Positions 36,769-44,317 of a stretch of 44,317 bases of DNA are shown piece by piece. The notes below the pieces were generated by a model. It was not told the DNA's origin. It did not search any database and worked only from the letters and a program-made list of their open reading frames with translations. Source of the DNA: Agromyces salentinus (GTDB taxonomy: Bacteria > Actinomycetota > Actinomycetes > Actinomycetales > Microbacteriaceae). A program made the translations under genes and the position numbers. The number at the start of each line of letters is the position of its first letter. Within the stretch, counting starts at the first letter, position 1. The DNA lies in NCBI RefSeq assembly GCF_009749395.1, contig NZ_WBIR01000026.1, forward strand, positions 1 through 44,317, written 5' to 3'.

Positions 36769-37763
36769 TGGCCATCACCATCCTCCGTCGCCTCCTCGCC
36801 GCCGTCGGCGTGCTGCTGCTCATCTCGCTGTTCACGTTCATGATCTTCTTCTGGCTCTCGCCCGACCCGGCGGTCCAGATCTGCGGCAAGACGTGCACGC
36901 CCGAGCGCATCGACCAGATCCGCTCGCAGCTCGGCCTCGACCTGCCGTTCTGGCAGCAGTACTGGCAGTTCCTCTCCGGGATCTTCACGGGCCGCACCTA
37001 CGGCGAGGGCGCGGCCGCGATCACGTGCGCCGCCCCGTGCCTCGGGTTCAGCTTCCAGACGAACGAGTCGGTCACCGACATGATCGTCGCGCGCATGCCC
37101 GTGTCGGTCACGCTCGCTGTCGGCGCCGCCGCGCTGTGGCTGCTCGCCGGCATCGGCGGCGGCCTCCTCAGCGCGGTCAAGCAGGGCACGGGGTGGGACC
37201 GCGCGGTCATGACCACGGCCCTGGCCGGCATCAGCCTGCCGAACTACTTCGTCGCGCTGCTCCTGCAGTACCTGCTCGTGGTGCAGCTGCGCTGGCTGCC
37301 GTTCCCGCAGTCGGTGACGTTCACCGAGGACCCGCTGCTCTGGTTCCAGTCGTACCTGATGCCGTGGCTCGTGCTCGCCTTCGGGTACGCCGCGATGTAC
37401 TCGCGCATCGTGCGCACGAACGTCATCGACACGCTCGGCCAGAACTTCATGCGCACTGCGAAGGCCAAGGGCCTCGACGCGCCCGTCGTCCTGCGACGGC
37501 ACGCGCTTCGCCCGTCGCTGACGCCCGTGGTGACCCTGTTCGGCATGGACTTCGCGGGCCTCCTCGGCGGCGCGCTCATCACCGAGACCGTCTTCGGACT
37601 GAACGGCGTGGGCAAGCTCACCGCCGATTCGATCGCGAAGAACGACCAGCCCGTGATCATGGGCGTGACGCTCCTCGCGGCCGCCCTCGTGGTGGTCGCG
37701 AACATCCTCGTCGACGTCACGTACACGTACCTCGACCCGAGAGTGAGGGTGAAGTCCGCATGA
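36768..37763 (+). CDS. peptide ABC transporter permease, DppB type
   Basis: A 331-residue permease with the usual six TM segments. The first is at about 7-30. The extracytoplasmic loop between TM1 and TM2 carries two CX3C pairs (C39/C43 and C87/C91) that could form disulfides; such loops are seen in actinobacterial homologues. The EAA motif is RTAKAKGLDAPVVLRRHALRPS. It ends in an ATGA overlap with the first ATPase gene. Confidence 0.92.
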   Translation: MAITILRRLLAAVGVLLLISLFTFMIFFWLSPDPAVQICGKTCTPERIDQIRSQLGLDLPFWQQYWQFLSGIFTGRTYGEGAAAITCAAPCLGFSFQTNESVTDMIVARMPVSVTLAVGAAALWLLAGIGGGLLSAVKQGTGWDRAVMTTALAGISLPNYFVALLLQYLLVVQLRWLPFPQSVTFTEDPLLWFQSYLMPWLVLAFGYAAMYSRIVRTNVIDTLGQNFMRTAKAKGLDAPVVLRRHALRPSLTPVVTLFGMDFAGLLGGALITETVFGLNGVGKLTADSIAKNDQPVIMGVTLLAAALVVVANILVDVTYTYLDPRVRVKSA

Positions 37764-38620
37764 GCCTGACCGCACCGCGAACCATCTCGATCCCCGTGGC
37801 GGGATCGACCCTCCTCGAGGTCGACCACCTCACCGTCACCTTCCCGACCTCGTCCGGCCCGGTCGAGGTCGTGAAGGACGCCTCGTTCCGCGTCGAGTCC
37901 GGTGACACCCTCGGCATCGTCGGCGAGTCTGGCTCGGGCAAGTCGATGACCTCCCTCGCGATCATGGGCCTCCTGCCGCGCGGCGGCACGGCCACCGGCA
38001 GCATCCGCCTCAACGGGCACGAGCTGCTGGGGCGCAGCGACCGCGAGATGCGGCGCGTGCGCGGCGACAAGGTCGCGATGGTCTTCCAGGACCCGCTCTC
38101 GTCGCTGAACCCGTACTACACGGTCGGGCTGCAGATCGAGGAGGCCTACCGCGCGCACAACGGCGGCAGCCGCAGGGACGCCCGCCGGGTCACGATCGAG
38201 GCGCTCGAGCGTGTGCGCATCGCGGATGCCTCGCGGCGCGTCGACCACTACCCGCACCAGTTCTCGGGCGGCATGCGCCAGCGCATCATGATCGCGATGG
38301 CGCTGTGCCTCGAGCCCGACCTGCTCATCGCGGACGAGCCGACCACGGCGTTGGACGTCACCGTGCAGGCGCAGATCCTCGAGCTGCTGGCCGACCTGCA
38401 GCGCGAGACGGGCACGGGCATGATCTTCATCACCCACGACCTCGCCGTCGTCAGCCAGGTCGCGCAGGACGTGCTCGTCATGAAGGACGGCGAGCAGGTC
38501 GAGGCGGGCACGGCCGAACAGGTGTTCTCGAATCCGCGGGCCGCCTACACGCGCGCCCTGCTCGCCGCGCTGCCCCGCATCGACGATCCGTTCGACGAGC
38601 TGAAGGGGACGAGCCGATGA
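37760..38620 (+). CDS. peptide ABC transporter ATPase, DppD type
   Basis: A 286-residue ATPase. Walker A GESGSGKS is near residue 55, the Q-loop is [10 protein letters not shown], the signature FSGGMRQR is near 172, Walker B is LLIADEPT, and the switch histidine is in ITHDLAVV. The oligopeptide C-terminal extension is shorter than usual, so it may lack the iron-sulphur-cluster cysteines of some DppD proteins; none are seen. Stop and start overlap (ATGA) with the second ATPase. Confidence 0.93.
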   Translation: MSLTAPRTISIPVAGSTLLEVDHLTVTFPTSSGPVEVVKDASFRVESGDTLGIVGESGSGKSMTSLAIMGLLPRGGTATGSIRLNGHELLGRSDREMRRVRGDKVAMVFQDPLSSLNPYYTVGLQIEEAYRAHNGGSRRDARRVTIEALERVRIADASRRVDHYPHQFSGGMRQRIMIAMALCLEPDLLIADEPTTALDVTVQAQILELLADLQRETGTGMIFITHDLAVVSQVAQDVLVMKDGEQVEAGTAEQVFSNPRAAYTRALLAALPRIDDPFDELKGTSR

Positions 38621-39465
38621 CTGATGCCATCCTGACGGCCAGGCACCTGACCAAGCAGTTCACGACCCGCGGCGACGGGGCGTTCATCGCCGGCACGAGC
38701 ACCTTCACGGCCGTCGACGACGTGAGCTTCGAGGTTCCGCGGGGCCGGACCCTCGGCATCGTCGGGGAGTCGGGGTCGGGCAAGTCGACGACCGCGCGCA
38801 TCGTCGCGAAGCTCATCGACGCCACGAGCGGCACGCTCGAGTTCGACGGCGTCGACGTGACGCAGGCGAGGGGCCGGGCTCTGGCGGCCTTCCGGTCGAA
38901 CGTGCAGGTCGTCTTCCAGGACCCGTTCTCCTCGCTCAACCCGCGGCACACGGTCGAGAAGATCATCACGGCGCCCCTCGACTACCAGGGCATCTCGCCG
39001 GCGGGCGGCAAGCGCGCGCTCGTCCGCGAGCTGCTCGAGCGGGTCGGCCTGAACCCCGACCACGCCCAGCGGTATCCCGCCCAGTTCTCGGGCGGCCAGG
39101 CGCAGCGCATCGGCATCGCCAGGGCGCTCGCCGTGAGCCCGAAGCTCGTGATCTGCGACGAGGCGGTCTCCGCGCTCGACGTCTCCGTGCAGGCGAAGGT
39201 CATCAACCTCCTGAACTCGCTGCAGGCCGAGCTCGGCCTCAGCTACGTGTTCATCGCGCACGACCTCGCGGTGGTGCGCCAGATCGCCGACACCGTCGCA
39301 GTCATGAGCCGGGGCCGTATCGTCGAACAGGGCGACCGCGATGCGATCTTCGAGCGGCCGCAGCACGACTACACGAAGGCGCTGCTCGCCGCGGTGCCGA
39401 AGATCGACCCCGAATGGGAGCTCCGACGTGCTCGGATGCTCGCCGAGGAAGGAGCCGGCGCGTGA
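38617..39465 (+). CDS. peptide ABC transporter ATPase, DppF type
   Basis: A 282-residue ATPase that pairs with the DppD-type subunit. Walker A GESGSGKS is followed by the Q-loop FQDPFSSLNP. The signature is FSGGQAQR and Walker B is LVICDEAV, with Ala in place of Pro after the Glu, which is normal for DppF. The switch is IAHDLAVV. It ends in a GTGA overlap with the prolyl aminopeptidase. Confidence 0.93.
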   Translation: MTDAILTARHLTKQFTTRGDGAFIAGTSTFTAVDDVSFEVPRGRTLGIVGESGSGKSTTARIVAKLIDATSGTLEFDGVDVTQARGRALAAFRSNVQVVFQDPFSSLNPRHTVEKIITAPLDYQGISPAGGKRALVRELLERVGLNPDHAQRYPAQFSGGQAQRIGIARALAVSPKLVICDEAVSALDVSVQAKVINLLNSLQAELGLSYVFIAHDLAVVRQIADTVAVMSRGRIVEQGDRDAIFERPQHDYTKALLAAVPKIDPEWELRRARMLAEEGAGA

Positions 39466-40781
39466 TCACCGCCGAGTACACGATTCCGGGCATGCACGTG
39501 CGCGACCACGTCGTCGAGGTGCCGCTGAACTGGTTCGACGACACCGACGCCCGCACGATCCAGGTCTTCGCGCGCGAGCTCGTCGACCCGCTCAAGCGCC
39601 GCGACGACCTGCCGGTGCTGGTCTACCTCCAGGGCGGACCGGGCGGCAAGGGGCCGCGGCCGACCGGGCCCGACGGCTGGGTCGGCGAGGCGTTGAAGGA
39701 GCACCGGGTCGTGCTGCTCGACCAGCGCGGCACGGGCCGCAGCTCTCGTGTCGACGGGCGCGTCATCGCCGGCGTGGGCGACGCGGCCGCACAGGCCGAG
39801 TACCTGACCCGCTTCCGCGCGGACTCGATCGTCGCCGACGCCGAGCACCTGCGCAAGACCGTGTTCGGCGGTCGGCGCTGGTCGACGCTCGGCCAGAGCT
39901 ACGGCGGCTTCCTGACGCTGACGTACCTGTCGCAGGCTCCCGAGGGGCTCGCCGCGAGCTACGTCACCGGCGGGCTCGCGAGCGTCCGGCCGGACGCCGC
40001 GGAGGTGTACCGGCGCACGTACCCGCGCGTCGAGGCGAAGAACCGCGAGTTCCTCGCCAGGTATCCCCACCACGCCGACACGCTCGCGCGCATCGCCGAC
40101 CGGCTCTCGGCCGGCGACGTGGTGTTGCCGGGCGGCGACCTGCTCACGGTGCGGCGGTTCCAGAGCCTCGGCATCGACTTCGGCATGAAGCCCGGCTTCG
40201 AGCGCATGCACTTCCTCATCGACGAGGCGTTCGACGTGGCATCCGACGACCTCACCGGCACCTTCCTCGCCCAGGTCGAGGCGCGCAGCTCGTACAGCGA
40301 CAACCCGCTGTTCGCGGTCATGCAGGAGTCGATCTACGCGTCGGATGCCACGGGCGCGACGAACTGGGCGGCGCAGGCCGAGCGCGACCGGCTGCCGCAG
40401 TTCGCCGAGGCGGCCCGGCCGCTGCTCATGACCGGCGAGATGATGTACCCCTGGATGTTCCGGGAGATCCGGGCCCTGCAGCCGTTCGAGGCGGCCGTCG
40501 AGCTGCTCGCCGAGCGCACCGAGTGGAGTGCGCTCTACGACCTCGACCGGCTCGCCGCCAACGAGGTGCCCCTCTCCGCGGCCGTGTACTTCGACGACAT
40601 GTACGTCGACGCGGGCCTGCAGTTGGAGACCGCCGACCACGTCGGCAACGCCCGCGCCTGGGTGACGAACGAGTACGAACACGACGGCATCGGCGCGGAG
40701 CGGGTCGTCCCGCGACTGTTCCGGCTCGTCGACGAGCTCGGCGGACCCCTCCGCGAGCAGACGGAGGAGCGAGCGGCATGA
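39462..40781 (+). CDS. prolyl aminopeptidase (peptidase S33)
   Basis: A 439-residue cytoplasmic alpha/beta hydrolase that removes N-terminal proline, and in some members hydroxyproline, from peptides. The oxyanion motif GGPGG is at 58-62, DQRGTG at 87-92, and the nucleophile elbow GQSYGG has S146. The acid is D378 or D379 (YFDDMYVD) and the base is H407 (EYEHDG). The length is that of the larger S33 group. The start is a GTG in the GTGA overlap with the ATPase gene, so it is firmly part of the transport operon. Confidence 0.9.
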   Translation: MITAEYTIPGMHVRDHVVEVPLNWFDDTDARTIQVFARELVDPLKRRDDLPVLVYLQGGPGGKGPRPTGPDGWVGEALKEHRVVLLDQRGTGRSSRVDGRVIAGVGDAAAQAEYLTRFRADSIVADAEHLRKTVFGGRRWSTLGQSYGGFLTLTYLSQAPEGLAASYVTGGLASVRPDAAEVYRRTYPRVEAKNREFLARYPHHADTLARIADRLSAGDVVLPGGDLLTVRRFQSLGIDFGMKPGFERMHFLIDEAFDVASDDLTGTFLAQVEARSSYSDNPLFAVMQESIYASDATGATNWAAQAERDRLPQFAEAARPLLMTGEMMYPWMFREIRALQPFEAAVELLAERTEWSALYDLDRLAANEVPLSAAVYFDDMYVDAGLQLETADHVGNARAWVTNEYEHDGIGAERVVPRLFRLVDELGGPLREQTEERAA

Positions 40782-42295
40782 GCGAGACGACGATGAACCA
40801 GCACGGGCACGCGGGGCACGCGCACGCCGCGCACGCGGGGCACGGTCATGGGGGAGCAGCGCCCGCGGGCTCGGCATCCTCCATGCCGGCCCCGGCCACG
40901 CGCGACCCGCGGCTGCCGCGCCTGCGCGAGGTGCCCGCGTTCCTCGAGTACATGGCGACCGGCTGGGACGTGCCCGATCGCACGCCGCCGGTCGAGCCCG
41001 GCGTGGCTGCGGCATCCGCCGCCCATCGCGCGCGCCTGAGCGCGGCGCTGCCCGGTCGCACGATCGTCGTGGCCTCGGGAGCCGCGCCGGTGCGGGCGAA
41101 CGACACGAACTACGACTTCCGGCCCGACAGCGACTTCTTCTGGCTGAGCGGATGCTCCGCGGAGGGCGCCGTGCTCGTGCTGACGCCCGCCGGGGCCGGC
41201 CACGACGCCACGCTGTTCATCCCGGCGCCGGCGTATCCCGGCGACCCCGACTTCTTCGCCAACGCCGCGCACGGCGAGCTGTGGGTCGGATCCGCGCCCG
41301 GCACGGGCGACTGGGCGGCGGCGCTCGAACTCGACGTGCGGACGCTCGACCGGCTCGCCGAGGTCGTCGGCCGGTCGCGCGACGTGCTGCTGACCGGGAC
41401 CCTGAACTCGGGGCACCCGGCGCTCGCGGGCGTGCCGCGCTCGGCGGAGCTCGGCCGCGTGCTCGCCGAGCTCCGCATGATCAAGGACGAGTGGGAGGTC
41501 GAGGAACTGCGCCGCGCGGTCGACGCCACCGTCGAGGGCTTCCGCAGCGTCATCCGCGAGGTGCCCAACGCGATCGGGTTCGGCGGGGAGCGCTGGCTCC
41601 AGGGCACGTTCGACCGTCATGCCCGCACGTTCGGCAACGGCCCGGGGTACGCGACGATCGTCGGCTCGGCCGAGCATGCGCCGACCCTGCACTGGGTGCG
41701 CTGCGACGGACCCGTGAAGCCCGACGAACTGCTCCTGCTCGACATGGGCGTCGAGAACCGCACGTACTACACGGCGGACGTCACGCGCACCTTCCCCGCG
41801 TCCGGCGCCTTCAGCGCGGCCCAGCGCGAGGCCCACGACCTCGTCGAGCGCTCCCACCGGGCCGGACTCGCGGCCGTCGCCCCCGGCCGGCCGTTCACCG
41901 ACTTCCACACCGCCGCGATGGAGGTCATCGCGACCGGGCTGTCCGACTGGGGACTGCTGCCCGTCTCGGTCGACGAGGCGCTCTCGCCCGAGGGCCAGCA
42001 CCACCGCCGCTACCTCGTCTGCGGCATCGGCCACCACCTCGGCCTCGACGTGCACGACTGCGCCAGGTCGAGCTACGAGGCCTATCAGGGCAACGTGATG
42101 ACCCCCGGCATGGTGCTGACGGTCGAGCCCGGCCTGTACTTCCACGCGTTCGACACGACCGTGCCCCCGGAGCTGCGTGGTGTCGGAGTTCGACTCGAAG
42201 ACGATATTTTGGTCACGACCGGCGGATCCGAGGTGCTGTCGGCGGCGTTGCCGATCGACGCGACCGGCATCGAGCAGTGGATGCGGGCGCAGTGA
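40778..42295 (+). CDS. pepP: Xaa-Pro aminopeptidase (aminopeptidase P)
   Basis: A 505-residue dimetal peptidase that releases the first residue before a proline. All five ligands are present: D322, D334, H419 (GHHLGLDVHD), E450 (TVEPGLYF) and E474 (RLEDDILVT). The AMP_N domain covers about 75-215. Unusually, residues 9-24 hold seven histidines among Gly and Ala, which could bind or store Mn, Zn or Ni. It overlaps the S33 gene by ATGA. Together the two enzymes can take apart Pro-rich peptides from the N-terminus. Confidence 0.95.
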   Translation: MSETTMNQHGHAGHAHAAHAGHGHGGAAPAGSASSMPAPATRDPRLPRLREVPAFLEYMATGWDVPDRTPPVEPGVAAASAAHRARLSAALPGRTIVVASGAAPVRANDTNYDFRPDSDFFWLSGCSAEGAVLVLTPAGAGHDATLFIPAPAYPGDPDFFANAAHGELWVGSAPGTGDWAAALELDVRTLDRLAEVVGRSRDVLLTGTLNSGHPALAGVPRSAELGRVLAELRMIKDEWEVEELRRAVDATVEGFRSVIREVPNAIGFGGERWLQGTFDRHARTFGNGPGYATIVGSAEHAPTLHWVRCDGPVKPDELLLLDMGVENRTYYTADVTRTFPASGAFSAAQREAHDLVERSHRAGLAAVAPGRPFTDFHTAAMEVIATGLSDWGLLPVSVDEALSPEGQHHRRYLVCGIGHHLGLDVHDCARSSYEAYQGNVMTPGMVLTVEPGLYFHAFDTTVPPELRGVGVRLEDDILVTTGGSEVLSAALPIDATGIEQWMRAQ

Positions 42296-42335
42296 CCGGC
42301 TCGGCATCGGCACCTCCCACAGAGAGGACATCGAG

Positions 42336-43007
42336 ATGGCCGTCACGGCGATCCGACCGGTCGAGGCGCAGCTGAGCCTTCGCGCACGCGTGGAGCAGGC
42401 GCTCTCGGCGGCGATCATCTCGGGAGAGCTCGCGCCGGGTGAGCTGCTGACGGTGCCCACGCTCGCCACCCAGTTCGACGTCTCGGCGACCCCGGTGCGC
42501 GAGGCGATGCTCGACCTCGAGAGCCGGGGCTTCGTCGAGCCCGTGCGCAACAAGGGCTTCCGCGTGACGACCGTCAGCCCCGAGGCGCTGCGCGAGATCG
42601 TCGAGGTTCGTCAGCTGCTGGAGCCGCCCGCCATGGAGGAACTGGCCCGCCGGTTCCCGGCCGAGCAGCTGCCCGGGCTGCAGGCGCTCGCCGAGCAGAT
42701 CGTCGAGGGGGCGAGGTCGGGCGACCTGCGCAGCTACCTCGAGGCCGACCTCGAGTTCCACCTCACGCTCACGAGGCTGCTCGGCAACCGGCTGCTCGTC
42801 GCCACGGTCGCCGACCTGCGCTCGCGCACGCGCCTCGTCGGGCTGTCGGACATGCTCGAGTCCAAGCGCCTCGACGAGTCGGCCGCCGAGCACCTCGTGC
42901 TCCTGCAGCACCTGGCCGAGGGCGACGCGCAGGGCGCGCGGGCGCTCATGCACCGGCACATCCACCACACGCTCGGCTGGTGGGCGGGCAACCCCGAGGC
43001 GGAGTAG
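42336..43007 (+). CDS. GntR-family regulator, FCD domain
   Basis: A 223-residue transcription factor of the FadR subfamily. The winged helix is at about 14-75 (LATQFDVSATPVREAMLDLESRGFVEP). The all-helical FCD ligand domain is at about 85-215 and has the metal-binding pattern ending in RHIHHTLGW. It is the last gene of the operon, 40 nt after pepP, with an AGAGAGGA site. It probably senses a breakdown product, such as a carboxylate from arabinose or a proline-containing peptide, and controls the promoter near 31.9 kb. Confidence 0.9.
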   Translation: MAVTAIRPVEAQLSLRARVEQALSAAIISGELAPGELLTVPTLATQFDVSATPVREAMLDLESRGFVEPVRNKGFRVTTVSPEALREIVEVRQLLEPPAMEELARRFPAEQLPGLQALAEQIVEGARSGDLRSYLEADLEFHLTLTRLLGNRLLVATVADLRSRTRLVGLSDMLESKRLDESAAEHLVLLQHLAEGDAQGARALMHRHIHHTLGWWAGNPEAE

Positions 43008-43235
43008 CTGTAGGTTCCGCTCGGAGATGTCGCTATGGCCCGGAATTCACGGCATTTGTCAGCGGCGGAGATGGCGGAATTCCATGGTAGATGGCAAATT
43101 CCTACACCTTGGCCGGCATCGGCGAGCGGCCCGCCGCGGCCCGTAAGCGGATCCACCTGCGGACGTTCGCTCGACGACCGGCTTGCGGGCAGCCGCTCTA
43201 TGCGCCGACCGCTGTACAGAGTCGCGAGGCAGGCG
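43008..43235. other. intergenic region, less biased composition
   Basis: No gene that I can support lies here. Short open frames at 43026 and 43035 have no ribosome site or family resemblance. The base composition is visibly less GC-rich than in the operon before it, marking the start of a probably foreign or decayed segment. Confidence 0.4.
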
Positions 43236-43241
43236 TAGCGT
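43236..43241 (+). promoter_or_regulatory. -10 box TAGCGT, leaderless small gene
   Basis: TAGCGT is followed by CCGATC (6 nt) and the ATG at 43248, the same geometry as the other leaderless genes of the window. Confidence 0.6.
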
Positions 43242-43247
43242 CCGATC

Positions 43248-43418
43248 ATGGGATGGTTCATAGGCATTGGGGCTCTGATTGCGGTGGTCCTCGCAGTGGC
43301 CGGTGGCCGCGATGAACTCCGCGCATTCCGCTCCACTAGGAATGGAGACAAGTTGATGCTTCCGGGTCGCCCTAAGAAGCGGAGCGCGGCCTCCACCGCA
43401 TCGCGGCACGACAACTGA
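43248..43418 (+). CDS. small membrane protein, 56 residues
   Basis: A short gene with one TM segment at about residues 3-19 (WFIGIGALIAVVLAVAG) and a basic tail ending in KKRSAASTASRHDN. It is supported by the TAGCGT box 6 nt before the ATG. It ends 15 nt before the DUF4279 gene, so the two may be co-transcribed. No function is known. It is too short for most gene finders. Confidence 0.65.
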   Translation: MGWFIGIGALIAVVLAVAGGRDELRAFRSTRNGDKLMLPGRPKKRSAASTASRHDN

Positions 43419-43433
43419 CAACGAACGCCCGGA

Positions 43434-44030
43434 ATGGATCCCCTTCTGCGCGCGGCCACTCGGTTCGCGTATGCCAAGGACGCCGAACGGCTGAGTCAGC
43501 GGAGCATGGGCCTCAAGGCCGCCCCGCTTGCCTTCACGTTGAACGCCACGCAAGCTTGGTCGGTGCGCATCCGCCAATTCGTCGATTTCAGCCTTTACAG
43601 CAAGACCATTTCAGCGGTCGCGATAACGGACGCGCTTGGTGTTGAACCGGATAGGTCCTCTGTGCGAGGCAGCAAGCGCGACAACCCGCCGGTTCCGGTC
43701 GAGCACCTTTGGGGGCTCCGGTGTGATGAGCCGGGGCTCACCGGTGATCACCAGGTCGAAAGAGTGATTCACCGCGTTCGCCCGCTCGCGGACCGGATCC
43801 GCGAACTCGTCACAAGTACCGACGTTAGTGCGCAACTTGGGATCGTCCGCTACTTCGATGCTGAGGATGGCGAACAAGAGAACCTCGATGATGCAGTCTG
43901 CCCAACCGGCGACGTGCTCACGAAGTTGGCTGGTCAGCATCAACTCCTCGGTTGGCATCTCGAGGCTGAGACCCTCGCGCTTCTGGCGAGCCTGGGAGCT
44001 GGCATCGACTGCGACGAATACGGCGACTAG
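43434..44030 (+). CDS. DUF4279 domain protein
   Basis: A 198-residue protein. From about residue 43 it follows the DUF4279 pattern: ISAVAITDALGVEPDRSSVRGS, then EHLWGLRCDEPG, HQVERVIHRVRPLADRI and a C-terminal LLGWHLEAETLALLASLGAGIDCDEY. The function is unknown. The start is uncertain: the ATG at 43434 has no clear ribosome site, and the ATG at 43507 or GTG at 43561 would still give the whole domain. Codon use is less G/C-biased than upstream, suggesting transfer. Confidence 0.7.
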   Translation: MDPLLRAATRFAYAKDAERLSQRSMGLKAAPLAFTLNATQAWSVRIRQFVDFSLYSKTISAVAITDALGVEPDRSSVRGSKRDNPPVPVEHLWGLRCDEPGLTGDHQVERVIHRVRPLADRIRELVTSTDVSAQLGIVRYFDAEDGEQENLDDAVCPTGDVLTKLAGQHQLLGWHLEAETLALLASLGAGIDCDEYGD

Positions 44031-44190
44031 GACCTTCTGGCTGTGCCGCTGCTTGAGCGGTATCGGTGCGAGAACGGAGCCCGCAAGCCGGTCGCGCAGC
44101 GGGCGCAACCCGATCTTCGAGTGAGCTCGCTGTGCCTGGCGGATGAGGTGCCCGTTTACCCGGCCCGATGAAATCGCCCGCACAGGCACG
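44031..44190. other. gap between the DUF4279 gene and the insertion sequence
   Basis: I see no gene here on either strand that I can support. An antisense frame over this part and the DUF4279 gene has no family resemblance. Confidence 0.35.
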
Positions 44191-44317
44191 GGCGGATTCT
44201 GATGATCGACGCAACAGGACAGGTGGTTGCAGGCTATCGGAGTGCTGGTTGCGGGGTGCGGTGTTCGTGTTTCAGGCGTCGTGCTGGGGTGTCGTAGTCG
44301 AGGGTCTTCCGTGGGCG
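44191..44317 (-). mobile_element. IS30-family insertion sequence, one end
   Basis: The segment 44191-44216 begins GGCGGATTCTGATGATCG and has the form of a terminal inverted repeat of actinobacterial IS30 elements (GGCGG start, GCAACA end). Immediately inside lies the C-terminal end of a transposase on the minus strand. The rest of the element lies beyond the window. Confidence 0.65.
44234..44317 (-). CDS. IS30-type transposase, C-terminal fragment
   Basis: The last 27 residues and the stop of an integrase-type transposase are visible. They begin with RPRKTLDYDTPARRL, the conserved ending of IS30-family DDE transposases (RPRKTLxxxTPA). The gene starts outside the window, so whether it is intact is unknown. 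Confidence 0.75.
   Translation of the reverse strand, partial: RPRKTLDYDTPARRLKHEHRTPQPALR

Noticed and set aside
43035..43238. 67-codon open frame after the GntR gene
   Set aside because: No ribosome site, -10 box in place or family resemblance; composition looks random.
43611..44189. 192-codon minus-strand frame opposite the DUF4279 gene
   Set aside because: It is antisense to the better supported DUF4279 frame and has no recognisable domain.

Overview
The window is very GC-rich DNA with strong G/C third-position bias. It carries actinobacterial hallmarks: ClpC with two Clp_N repeats, DUF3618 and holin-like envelope proteins, a short GNAT-type ArgA, and TANNNT boxes placed directly before start codons. 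The gene content fits a soil- or plant-associated member of the Microbacteriaceae (Agromyces- or Microbacterium-like). That assignment is inference from gene families and base composition, because no rRNA is present.

Layout. 1-7.5 kb: small membrane protein, cardiolipin synthase, secreted M14 carboxypeptidase, pirin, lipoprotein, and a DUF2975 membrane protein with its XRE regulator. 7.5-13.7 kb: housekeeping block with clpC, argA, two small hypothetical genes, radA and tRNA-Ser(CGA). 13.7-23.1 kb: secreted alpha/beta hydrolase, a 1251-residue secreted PL9-type pectate lyase behind a LacI-type operator, a DHA2 drug exporter, and a coupled DUF998/DUF2252 pair. 23.2-28.1 kb: three-gene envelope cassette divergent from manganese catalase plus a glycosyltransferase, then an EamA transporter. 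28.3-31.7 kb: DUF2255 protein, the remnant of a zinc alcohol dehydrogenase, aldo/keto reductase, XRE regulator and a GNAT acetyltransferase.

31.9-43.0 kb is the most interesting part. One operon-like block holds a cytoplasmic GH127 beta-L-arabinofuranosidase, a complete family-5 peptide ABC importer (binding protein, two permeases, two ATPases), a prolyl aminopeptidase, an aminopeptidase P with a His-rich N-terminus, and an FCD-type GntR regulator. Most junctions overlap by 1-4 nt. The combination reads as a pathway for importing arabinosylated, hydroxyproline-rich plant glycopeptides (extensin fragments or arabinosylated signalling peptides), stripping beta-L-arabinose inside the cell and degrading the Pro/Hyp peptide. 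The pectate lyase in the same window fits plant-wall material as food. 43.0-44.3 kb is less biased in codon use: a missed 56-residue membrane protein, a DUF4279 protein and the end of an IS30-type insertion sequence.

Three patterns cut across the window. At least eight start codons sit 6-7 nt after a TANNNT box and a ninth sits 9 nt after one, suggesting leaderless mRNAs. The heptamer GGATGCC/GGCATCC recurs about 50 times by eye, both between genes and inside them, where it brings GAT codons into a genome that otherwise prefers GAC. Several strong hairpins mark gene ends.
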